Shown: piece by piece, positions 45,596 to 56,735 of the stretch
How positions within the stretch are numbered: the first letter of the stretch is position 1
Layout: each line of letters starts with the position of its first letter
Assembly: GCF_964204645.1 (NCBI RefSeq)
Contig: NC_134028.1
Coordinates: 23,038,153 to 23,102,152 of the forward strand
Length of the DNA: 64,000 bases
Source: Tubulanus polymorphus
Taxonomy: Eukaryota; Nemertea; Palaeonemertea; Tubulaniformes; Tubulanidae
Direction of reading: 5' to 3'
Translations under genes and position numbers: made by a program
Notes under the pieces: model-generated
What the model was told of the DNA's origin: nothing
What the model saw: only the letters and a program-made list of their open reading frames with translations
Database searches by the model: none

Positions 45596-46269
45596 TACTT
45601 TTTTTTCAAGGGAATTGGCTATCCTTAGGGCTAGTACTGATATGGTGTACCCATAAAGCAAAAATCACCAAAAGGCCTAACGGTTTCACTGGAAAAAGTA
45701 TACATATTTTATTCCTTTAACTTCTGACACAATTCAGACATAATCATAATAACATTATCACAATAATCATTTATCAGACAGCAGGAAAACATCATCTTTG
45801 GCTAATAGCAGAAAATAAATAAAGCATAATACATCGTTTACAGAGAAAAATAGAAGTTACGCTCAAAATACCATCGAATTTCATGAAATTTAGATTTCAT
45901 TACAATAAATGACAGACAGTGTAAAAAGAATATGTTATTTAGACAATACCTGATCTGGGAATATCATATTTTACTGTTATGATCGAATTTTTTAACTAAT
46001 ATTGCAAACAGCGAGTTACAAGAACACAATATTAAATACTGACATTTGTATAATATTTCCTAACAATGAAGATGATATAACACGTTTACATTCGTTTATT
46101 GCAATCTTTTTGACTGTTTTGCCGAGGGCCCATTCCACAAAAAAATTCAAACGTGACTTTGAACCTTTTCTGTGAAACTAAGCCGAAGACCAACCTATAA
46201 ATCAAGCAGCTACTTGATCTACAGTCTTTCAATTAGACAATAAGGCATTTACATACAATATGGTATATA

Positions 46270-46429
46270 CAGTAGACTCCGCTCAAGTCTGATCTTTTGG
46301 GATCGAAAAAAATGTGTCCGACTTGTTTGATATCCGAGTTGGATGTTATTTATTTCATATATAGTGTCATAAAAAATATTTCAAAAACAACCGAGTTGAA
46401 TGGATCCCACTTGAGAACAGAGTCTACTA
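46270..46429. mobile_element. TA-type palindromic MITE, CAGTAGACTCCGCTC subfamily
   Basis: TA-CAGTAGACTCCGCTCAAG at the left, CTTGAGAACAGAGTCTACTA-TA at the right, with CCGAGTTG / CAACCGAG motifs inside. Confidence 0.7.
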
Positions 46430-48561
46430 TAAAGGCTGAATGAAATACTGTATCAATATATATTTATACATAGTACATGTACATGGTACTGGCAGGATTT
46501 GTAGCAGTCAAGAGTCTAAAGGCAGAATTCAGGGCTTATCCTAAATTCTACTTTAAGTAAGCCATTTTCAGGCTTAGTCAAGACGCACTACAAACCCTGA
46601 ACTGGTTGGTGTATGTTATCAGACACTTTGCAAAAATTACCATGCTCTTGTAATTCAGGGAGTATGTTTTAATATTTTTTCTTAATACTGCAATTTCTAG
46701 GACCCGAGAAATTTCTGGTCAGCAATTTCTAGTATATCTTTATATATTATGCCTTTCCTACAATATATATTGTACTGTGTACAATATATACATTGTACCG
46801 GTACTGTGTGTGTGTGTTTGAAAAATATCTCTCGTCGACACAACCACTGACTAATCCACAAAGACTAATTAGATAGATTTTAAGGGACTAGATCTTTCTT
46901 ATACAACAACATCGGCAATGAAATGACATCAAGATGTTCCACTGAAAATAACAACTACTCTGTATGTAAGACGTCCGATCCACAAAATTCATATTCCATG
47001 CAAAAATTCATCATAAAATGTTCACTATATAAATATGTTCATTATTAGCACAATGGAGTGTATAAAACTCTGACTCGATTATTAAACATTACCGGTAATG
47101 TACTTCAACTTACTTAAAGTCACAACTGTGTATAAAAAAACTGACTTAATAAACTTGTATGTCTAAGCCATTAAACCTAATACCGGGTAGTTATAGGTAG
47201 GACTTCACTACGCTCAACTACGGTCGAGTTCGAATTCAATTTCTCATCCAGTCACAAGTTTAAAGGCGACATAAATCTGTCAAAAATATCTTCGGCGAAA
47301 AATACTACATGCACAATATATACATTCACATTATCTGAAACAGACACCAAGTTGAAATGATTTGATAGCATATGAATTAAGAGATGAATGTTCAAAAATT
47401 CAAACTCAAACTGTTTGAGCATCTAAACTACAATTGCCATGTATCAATACTTTAATATTGTTTATCTATTATGAATAGCTAAGTAAATATAGTACTTTGA
47501 GAAAAAGAGTCGTAGCCTTAAAATCCCATACATGCATCTGAACTGTCGATTTTAAAAATGAGAAAATGAGTAATTTGATGATGTTATTTTAGTTCTATTC
47601 TATTCTAGGTTGTGACCAAAACAGTTCATCCGTTTGTAATGAGCTCTACGCTACCATAAATAGACTATAATGATACTAACATTCAATCTATAACTAATTC
47701 ACATGTCCAATTAGCACTGCACGACTCTATGTTATATCTGTAATACATACAGCTTCGCAAAAGTAAAATAACCCAAAAAATAAACTTCTTATAAAAACAA
47801 ATGGCAAATAATATAATACAACAATTTATATTGTAAATTCCCTAAGCAACTGCCTCTCCCCTCTGACTCCCAATAGTCATTCCAATTGTATCAAGTAAAC
47901 AATATTCACATAAAATGGAGTATTTTTGGAATATTTAACAGCTGTCGATATGTTACTATGATAATCAAGATGAAGTGATATAGAATATTCAAATGAGAGG
48001 ACTGGCTGAGAAGGGAAGTCAAAAACAACAGCAAGTATTCTGTAAACTACTAAATAAATTAACAACTCTGATGTTTAATCTCCTCGGAAAGTGTCAATAT
48101 AGCTGTATTGAATAATGCATAGGACACACAGGGCACAATGTGGTACGTAGAACTGGATAGAGTGTGACTGTCGTTTATAGAAACAGATTGTGACGCACAG
48201 CGATTGTCTTTGTATGAATAAATGAACGCAGTCTGCTACACGCGTATTTACGTTGAAAGTGAAGACAAGAATCCCTCTACCCTGATATAATAACCGATGG
48301 AATGCATCTTTACACACTCGATGTAACTGACAATAGCTGCAAGCGATTTGAATGCATGATCGAAGCCACTATAAACTCACTATTATCATACACAGGTTTT
48401 ATCTACATTTTTTTACGTCAATCGACGAAATTCACTCTGTCGGAAAATGAAAATGAGTACCGTACTAAAAACGACCTTACTGGTCTTGATCTAATGGATT
48501 TGCTAGGAATCAACAAACTGTTTGTTATCTAAGACCTTTGAAAACCTCACCGATATCCAAT

Positions 48562-48812
48562 CTGAGTTCATCTAATATTAACGATCCTAACCAACTCTGA
48601 ACCCAGTTGTACATTCTATGACTCTGAGTTCATCTAATATTGATGATCCTAACCAGCTCTGAACCCAGTTGTAGAATCTTTGACTCTGAATTCATCTAAT
48701 ATTGATGATCCTAACCAGCTCTGAACCCAGTTGTACATTCTTTGACTCTGAATTCATCTAATATTGATGATCCTAACCAGCTCTGAACCCAGTTGTACAT
48801 TCTTTGACTCTT
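48562..48812. repeat. Tandem repeat, 62-64 bp unit, four copies
   Basis: Four near-identical head-to-tail units, each with TGAATTCATCTAATATTGAT, CCTAACCAGCTCTGAACCCA and GTTGTACATTCTTTGACT, just downstream of the TBC1D16 stop and possibly within its 3' UTR. Confidence 0.9.
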
Positions 48813-48932
48813 AAAAAACATAGGAATTTTCTTTCAATTATATCATCGTTGATATGGTGTCTCTCACCACAGATAGACCGCTTGTAGAAGTTGATTCTCA
48901 CGTTTCTGCCTTTCGTCTTCATTCTGTAATTG

Positions 48933-51900
48933 TCAACTAGGTGGCGTTGTTACTTCGTTCGGGCACGGTTCGTCGCCGGTATGGCCGACACATCTGATAG
49001 CCGGAACGTGACCGCTATCCCAAATACCGGGGCCGCACGTAGCGCTGAGACCTATCAGCGTGCACGGTATACTGCGTCTAGTACGAAACTGATGCAACAA
49101 ACCTCGAGCCTGGAATGAAATATTGAAAAGTTTCTCATATTTGAGTTTTCAAATGGATTAGGAAATTAGTGATATTCAAGGAAGAAGGTAATAGCCTTGA
49201 GTGGAGAAAAATTTGTTAGTTTAAAGTGTTGAAACTTATTCAAGAAATGTGTGAACAATAGCAAATACCCTGAGTTTTACAGATTTTTCTAGCAAATTTT
49301 GTCGAATTCCTCGACCTTTGCCTGATTTTATTCTAGATTTTTCTGATTCCCTAAGTTTTCCAGGAAGTGTTCCAGGTCAGCGGCCACCCTGCATTAGGAG
49401 TGTTGTTAAACTAGAATCCGTACCTTTCTCAGAACGACAACTCCGGACATGTGCATTGATAAACTGCTGAAATGAAGCAGCATCTCGTCTGCCGGTAGAT
49501 CCTGTTGTACGACGTCTTCACCGTAAACGGAAATAATCGCGACGCAGATGAACAAGTGGAAATAATCCGTCTGATAATGAGCCCAACACGACTCCCAGAT
49601 TCTCATTGCGTCGTCTTCCGGGAATTCACGTTTGAAACATAACAAAATCCAACTGAAACGATTATAGAACACAGTGTAAGTGACAAAATATATAACCCTG
49701 GACCCAGTTCCACAGTTCTGAGTTAAGATTTGACTCAGAGTTAAATCATTGGAAATGAACTAATTTTAAGCCAGAGTGAACTCTAACTCACGACTGTGGA
49801 ACTAGGTCCTGATGTAACAAGTTTTTCCAAGAATGGAACACCTGTATCATTAAGAGAAACCCACAATATCAATTTAAATGACTGTTATTGTTTGTCTTAT
49901 ACATTTCGGGTAGAATCCGTCCACCCATCTTCAGAGCTTATTTGAAATATGTTTCTCTAAATGATATCCAACAAATGACACAAGATCTTTATTTGCCTTC
50001 AACCGGCAGTTTAATGGTCTCCCAGATTTCCCTAAGGTCGTAATCTAAGCCAGCCGTGTTAGCTCTCCCTACGAGGAAGTATGGAAAGATAGTTCTGAAG
50101 TAACACGTACCGATGACAGAATAATAAATCCATCGCATCGCCGAGTTTACATAGATGTTTGTAAAATGGATTCAACATCAGCTTCAACAATCCACGAAGA
50201 TATCCCTGAAAATATACATCAAGCATTCAAAAAAACAATTTCAACACAACAAGTCAGGTGAACTTTGAGTCACTACTTACCAGTTGTCGATCCATGTCGG
50301 TATCTTTAGGTGAACTACAGAATATAGTATGTTGCATCAGTCCCACGAAACACCAGTAAGCATCAGCTTCGTGTTTTAATTCAGCCAGTATCGGCGCTAA
50401 AAGATCGGACATTCCTTGCGTATAACCAAGGTGAGGATTTGCAACCGCGTAATTCAGTAGAATATGCCTGAAAATAGATAGATTTTAATCTCAGTATTCG
50501 GAGTTAATGAGCAAAAACCACTGATGATGATCTAAAAGTATATGGTGACAGTTTTGAAGTTTTGACTGGAAAATAACCAATTTCATTTTCATTTTCATTT
50601 CTCTGATGACCAAGACCGATATTTTGCTATATTTTCAACTTACTTCAAAACATCAACATTAGGATTGCCTTCCCCTCTGAAATATGGATGACTTCGATCG
50701 GTTCTGACAACATCTTTCTCTACGATCGATTGAATGTTACGCCAAAACTTCTCCTGTTCATCGCCAGACATTGCTTCCCTAATAAAACATGCCGTTAATA
50801 ACAGCTATCAGTTTTCTGATCTGACACTTAACAATTCCCAATAGAGTTATATCGTAGGAAGATGCTTAATCTATAGACAATATTTCTCATTTTCTTTGTG
50901 ATAGTTTTACCCTAAGGTTTAATAAAATGCACACCGCCAGCTGTTATGATTCAACCCAGGATTCGACTTAAACATCCATAGAATACGAACCCAATCTATT
51001 TTGAATATTCATGAGTTGCTGATTGTGATGAATTGATTAACGATTAACGAGACATGCACATCGCAAACAACCCAAGAATTAATTTCAAATTACTGATATT
51101 AGTAGTAAGTACACTATTGAATCGTAAATCGATAAGTAATAAATATGGACATTAGCAGCGAACCCCTGGCTGAACTGCATTAACAAGATTAACAATTATC
51201 TACTTAAGCCAACTCCGGGAGAAGTGAGACAGAGTTCAATCAAACGACGTTCAACAGCGCCTGAATAACTGTTACTGTCTCTCTCACCATGCAGCATATG
51301 TCACTCATTAATGATTAGTTCATATTTCATTCAACTCAATTCAGCAAACGATATTAGCAGATCAGTAGATCACTATATCAGTGGTGAAACAATCAATGTG
51401 AAATACGTCGAATGACTTACGCAAAAGGTTTATTTAGAAATACTAGAAATGAAAGCCTGGAAAGGTGGCAGGAACTATTCGAAATATTTCTAGTATTTTC
51501 AAATTAACTTTTTAAATCATTCGACTATTGTGACAGGATTTCCAGTGGTAAGGCCAGGATAAAAAAAAGTACTAAGAAGGACTTTTTCGGCAAAAGACCC
51601 AAAAGGAGGGACTTGTGGGCCCATAAGGAAGCATTTTTGCAATGCCTTGGCCTGAATACTCGTCATGTAGATCAATCATACATGTCAGGTTAATTCCATA
51701 ACACTTTCCTGTATATTCAATCTTACTGACAATTGAATTACCAGGTCTGAGTAAGAAAATACTTCGACAGTCGAATTCACGACAAAATCGCGCACAAAAA
51801 GTACATAAAACTCAAATTTGGAAGGACTTTTTTCTCAAGAGGAAGGACTTTGAGTCAAAAAGAAGGACAAAGATGGTGTTTGTCCAAACTGTTTCCAAAA

Positions 51901-54900
51901 GAAGGACAAAGAAGGACTTGGAAGGACCGCTGGAAACCCTGTGTGAGATATCCAAACAATTTTAGTATCTATTACGGATGAATCAATCAAATAACAGACT
52001 TCTTTCCCTTACGGTTTTCGCTTAAATATTTTTTCAGTGGCTTTATCGTACAAATCTGGATAACGTCTAATACTATAATAAAGATATCTCGACTGAGATT
52101 TTCATTTACGCTTCATAATCATCATAAAGAGAGAGACAAATGAACAATACGAGTCAATTCGTACGGATCTCTGAAATCAAAAGCTGTTCGCGAGAGAGAG
52201 AACATTGTTCGGCGGAGAAACAGCTGTTTATAGCGTATAGAATCGACTCTCACCGTTTACTGCGGATCTCGTTGTATTGTATGTATCTATCGTTGCGAAT
52301 CGTTTCGCGTTCGTCGAACGTCGAATCGAACGGGTAATAATGCAACAGAAACGGCCACGCCTCCGAGCGTAACGTCGTGTGAAGACTGCCGAAAAATATC
52401 GCCTGAAAATATAGTTTCGAAATACGATGTTGTAGAGGAGCTATCAAATCAAAAATATTAAGAGAGGACTTTTATAGAGATTAACTCAGTGAATAACTCC
52501 CTAAACTTCCCTGAGTTTTTTCTAGATTCCCCCAGTTTTCCTGGTCAGTGGTCACCATGTTAGAAATTACGCGCTATCAATCCATAGCAGCTTTATCAGG
52601 TAAATGAGTGAAGTCAATGCAGAAACTACAAAACATTATTTATAGGGAGAGTGATACTAAATATGAGTGGAGTTTCTATATTAACTTCACTCATATATCT
52701 GATGAAGCTATCATATGCACTAATAGCAAAAGCTTTAATATCTAACAAAATCAGTTTACCTTCACAATATTACCCATCTTCGTTTTTAACAGTTTCAAAT
52801 ATATCAAACAATGTTTCGGGCTAAGTGTTTAGACAAAATCAAAGACATTTTCTAGATTTTGTTTCAAATTCTAATAGCTGAATATATCTGCGAACCTTTC
52901 TGAGCAGGTGTTGTTCTTCTATTTGCCCGTCGGAATTCATGTGATGTCTCCACATTTCGTCGTCGACGACGTCGTATAGGCCTTCCTCCGGGTGATAGTG
53001 ATCGCGATTTATCTTCGGCCGTATCACAGAAAACTGTTTACACAAATGATCCGTGCTACTTTTCTACAAATACAACATTTAAAAAAAAATAATCTTAGAC
53101 CAGATTCTTTTTTGGTTCAAAATATGAACACCATCAATAAGACACGATATCTGTGTTGAGATGATAAAGTATACTATGAAGTCCGAAAATGTTTCCTCGA
53201 GCTAGTAACCTATTCAACGTTTCGACTATATTCTAATATCGCTGAAGATGACTTAACAACATTGAAGAATAAACTACTAACTCAAACAAACTGCCACTGG
53301 AATTTTTGGACTTAATATTATTTTTTTCGTTAGGCCTATTATCGCGTGATTTGCTATGCATCATTTTGAATATGAAGTTTTATCATAAATTGAAAATCTC
53401 GAGTCGAACCTTTTCTTTATTCGGTTGCGCGAAGAATTTCCATTCCTCGAAGACCGTGGCTAGTTTATCCATTCCACCGTGGTGAAAGTGCAATATCTTA
53501 TATTGACTTTCGCGACTGACGAGAACCATTTGACCGCTGGTGAATGTGTCATCATTATAGAACAATCTTAACGATCTCATTTGTCCTGTAAAACGTACAG
53601 CAACATTTGAACAAATTCCACCAGAACATTATTTTACACACAAATTGCGCGACGACAAAGAGAGTCAAATACTAATTCAATTTATTTAAAGTTTTCAGAT
53701 AAAGCCACAACAGAATCGTAAAATTTATCCTTGAAAAATAGTTAATACACAACAGCACAATCACTACAGCCTCATCAGGTATAATGTACGAAATTAGCTA
53801 CAAGGCATATAAAGTCCACAGCTTATATGCCATTATATGCCTTTATAGTTGTAACTAATTCAACTCTCTACCTAAAGTCAAAAGTTTTTAGAGTTTAGCA
53901 TATAAGAGGAGATTTGAGGACAATTTTTCTGGAATATACTGGAATTTTCAGGGAGTAATCAAGGATTAAGTGATGAACTACAATTAAAGAATTCATAAAT
54001 TGTTTAAGTTACCTAAATCAACTGAAAACACTCCACACATTTGTTCTTTCGCCGTTTTCTTCGTTGGAGTCGGATTCTGTTTATTATCCGACAGCGAGTT
54101 CTCGGGGAATGTAAGATTGTGTTGTAACGCTTCGACGACTTGAGACGCGCAACTGAGCATCGAACTCTTCCTCTGAACCGGAGAACTCGGAGTCGAATCG
54201 ACGTCGTCGTCGGATACCGGAGTCGGAGGTCGCGAATCGGGACCGGACGTCGACCCGGACGACGACGACAACGCGTCGTAACCATCGGTAGCCGATACAT
54301 CCGCGACGACCGATTCTTGCGGCCATTTCTCGCTTTCCGATTGGCTTAGATCGAGAGTTAAGGTCGACCGTTTATCAGGTTGATTGCGCGGAGTATCGCC
54401 GCGCGGCGAAACGTGATTCGAAACGTCGTTCGTTCCCGGAAATCGTTCGAAGCTTTCGAAAACGTCGTTTTCTTTCGCTTCCGTCACGACGACTAAATGT
54501 TCTCCTTCCATTTCGATGCTGGCGACCGAACGATTCGAATCGTTTCGTTTGCCTCTCGTCGTTCGGGAATCGAGGGGAATCTCGTAGTTGGCGTCGCTAT
54601 CCGGCGAATTCACGCGACTCGAATCGTCGTCCGATATCAACGGTTCTCGACTCTCGCTGAACGACACCGACGACGCCGGTAGATTCAGACGCGCGGTCGA
54701 CGACGCGCGATCGATGTCTTCGTGTCCGATTCCCGAATCGGTTTGAGATTTCAAACTGTGTCCGCCATTTTTACGTAGATCTCCGTCCGGCGTCAACGAG
54801 ACGTCCGACGATGAATCTTTCTCCCGATTAGTTTCCGACGTCGGCGAGGTCGGCGTAGTAACCGTATCGTCGTGAGTATATTCCGCCTGATGTCGACGCC

Positions 54901-55942
54901 GCGGACTCGGGCGAGGACTCGGTTTCGGAGTCACGGCTAACGTCATACCCAGCGGACTGTTCATCGGACTGTTTTCGATGCTCAGCGGGTTTCGTTTCAG
55001 CGTCGAATTCGGGATCCACGTTAAAATCAGGGTTGATCCGAGCAGCTGAAAATCATAGTCACACTGTCTTTAGAAATTCTCAAATAATAATATGATCATT
55101 TTTCACATTAAATTGTGATGAAAAAATCATTTATAGTTTGAAATCAAGATCATTATGGCACCATTCTTGCAAAAATTTAATGTTACTCATTCTGATCGAT
55201 TTTTCAGATTTTGCAGTGTAAGGTATTCAAGAAAGCATCAAAGAAAATGAGTGAAAAATCAGGATTCCAACCCACCACTTAATGTGCACCACTAGCGTAC
55301 TACAACCATTAGTTCCAACTGACGGAACTCATAAAAAATTATGTTTTAACTACAGTTAAAATTCATTATAATGCCATCCTTTCTAATGCCACTGCTTACT
55401 TAAAATCAACATTTTTAGGGAACAAATTTGCTCAATCTCACTTAAATTCAATGAAAATTTCATTCTTTATAACGCCATATTTTTATCAGTCCCAATGGTG
55501 ACATTATAAAGGACTTTAACTGAAGTTATAGCCCTAAACATAACCCGTACCCTGACACCTGAAGACCCTTTTCCTAACCCTATACCCTGACATCCTATTC
55601 AGCCCTTTTTCTAACCCTTATTGTAAAAGAAATTCTTTAAATCATCGGCGAATAGCATTGTTTATTAGAATAATGCAATATTGACAAAAAACGCCTACCC
55701 ACTTCCTAAAAATTACAGTCCTGAAGAAATTAAAGATTTACCTCATCATCTTGAGCGCGTATTGTTAGATAACCGGGATGATGTTCTACGTCGGAGTCAG
55801 TCGACATCGACGAAGGCGGATGAACGCATACATTATTCTTACAGTAAATAATTTCACCGTCGATCGGAGGTTGTTTGTTTCCGTCGGGACTACCGAGACC
55901 GAGGAAATTAGTCGCCTTCTTTAATAACGTACTCAACGACAT
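48933..55942 (-). CDS. TBC1D16: TBC1 domain family member 16 (Rab GTPase-activating protein)
   Basis: Ten exons on the minus strand: 55942-55742, 55045-54013, 53585-53410, 53063-52896, 52402-52254, 50778-50644, 50467-50281, 50205-50111, 49652-49424, 49109-48933. Phases agree; 849 residues (human 767). N-terminus MSLSTLLKKA and GEIIYCKNNVCVHPP match TBC1D16. Exon 2 adds a long Ser/Pro/Asp-rich disordered region (to residue about 395) ending CGVFSVDLG, then SRESQYKILHFHHGG and the TBC domain. Both catalytic fingers are present: the arginine finger VEKDVVR (Arg601) and the glutamine finger YTQ (Gln638). CWAHYQTDYFHLFICVAI and CGPGIWDSGHVPA near the end are diagnostic. TBC1D16 inactivates RAB4A/RAB5 in endosomal recycling. 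The human basic C-terminal tail is absent here. Confidence 0.97.
49250..49395. repeat. Dispersed repeat ending CAGCGGCCACCCTG
   Basis: Same 'TTCCCTAAGTTTTCCAGG ... GGCCACCCTG' arm as 31640-31876, in a TBC1D16 intron near the exon at 49424. Confidence 0.6.
49702..49816. mobile_element. Palindromic MITE, GGACCCAGTTCCACAGTTCT copy
   Basis: GGACCCAGTTCCACAGTTCT at the left and CGACTGTGGAACTAGGTCC at the right; third copy of the family at 36067-36176. Confidence 0.78.
51534..51941. mobile_element. hAT-like MITE with CAGGATTTCCAGTGGT ends
   Basis: Ends CAGGATTTCCAGTGGT and CCGCTGGAAACCCTG are inverted repeats; TGTGA flanks both sides (5-bp duplication). The interior repeats AAGGACTTTTT-like and GAAGGACAAAGA motifs. 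No open frame. It lies in the TBC1D16 intron between 50778 and 52254. Confidence 0.7.
52488..52560. repeat. Fragment of the GGTCAGTGGTCACC repeat
   Basis: CCCTGAGTTTTTTCTAGATT then CCTGGTCAGTGGTCACCATG; diverged right arm of the repeat at 31640-31876. Confidence 0.5.
55358..55530. repeat. Diverged TA-type palindrome in TBC1D16 intron
   Basis: TACAGTTAAAATTCATTATA ... TATAAAGGACTTTAACTGAAG. Arms are complementary (TATAATGCC against GACATTATA) and follow the TACAGTxxA pattern of the other TA-type elements, but are decayed. Confidence 0.45.
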
Positions 55943-56735
55943 ATTGATCGATCGATACCCTAGAAATATAATCGATAGGCTTACACATGATTCGCGGAAC
56001 TTCAGTTTCGTCAAAAGGTTTAAAAATATTTATTTAATCAATTTTTGTCATGTAATCAGTTAAAGAGCGAAGGAAAATGTTAGAGAACATAAAGTCAAAC
56101 TTGGGCAACGTTTCAGTTTTACTAATTTTCGAAAGCACTAACCCTAATAAACCCCCAACTTCTGGACCCTTGAGTCTAACCATTATTATAAAATCTTTCT
56201 GATTAAATGGTTTTTCTGTGAAATACAACAACCGGTAAAAAATCCACGCAAAAAAGGGTCCAGACGCAAAAGAATTTGACCCCAGTGTCATGTACTATTC
56301 TGGTACTATTTTTTCAAAAAGTACCTAAAATTAGGATACTGGGGTAAAATATTTTTGCGTCAGGCCCTCTGTGTTGGATCGATGTTTTTTTGGATTGTGA
56401 TTGATGATGATGGATTTTGGCCTAATTTATTCAAAATGTGAGCTATTCTAACCACCTAATTTATGATATTCTGTGATATTTTTATTGAACACATTTTATT
56501 AAAACACCGTGTCATTAAACGATGTTTGAAAGTTCGGAATATTCCTCAAAATCCATACCAGTTTTTAGCAAATTTCGTAATCCTACTCTCCTGTCAAGTC
56601 AGCCATATTTCCGCATGTTTGTCGCATGTGTTCCGCATGTCCCGACATTCAATCCGCATGTCACCGTCTGGCGGTTAGACGCAAACCAGCGGAACCCGAC
56701 TGCCGGTGGGGCGCTGTAAACCCGGAAGCGCTGGC
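55943..56735. promoter_or_regulatory. Divergent intergenic region, TBC1D16 / CCDC40
   Basis: About 790 bp between the two start codons. It carries a palindromic element (56255-56375) in the middle, so functional promoters probably lie in the two flanks. 56560-56735, GC-richer and adjacent to CCDC40, is the likelier CCDC40 promoter. No perfect RFX X-box was found by eye. Confidence 0.5.
56255..56375. mobile_element. Palindromic element, GGGTCCAGACGCAAAAG ends
   Basis: GGGTCCAGACGCAAAAGAAT at the left and ATTTTTGCGTCAGGCCCT at the right, with CCCCAGT / ACTGGGG inside. Related to 33226-33348. It sits in the TBC1D16-CCDC40 divergent region. Confidence 0.65.

Larger units (their letters stand above)
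44218..48932. other. Convergent spacer and 3' UTRs, transporter / TBC1D16
   Basis: AT-rich, no exon recognised. It should contain both 3' UTRs. Holds an AT microsatellite (45172-45202), two TA-type elements (45479-45595, 46270-46429), a short GT run near 46805 and a 62-bp tandem repeat (48562-48812). Confidence 0.55.

Noticed and set aside
48562-48812. CRISPR-like regular repeat
   Set aside because: The units are contiguous tandem copies with no unique spacers, in a eukaryotic genome.
54013-54349. Arg-rich frames on both strands overlapping TBC1D16
   Set aside because: Shadow frames of the CG-rich TBC1D16 exon 2, whose own frame links to flanking exons and matches the family at both ends.
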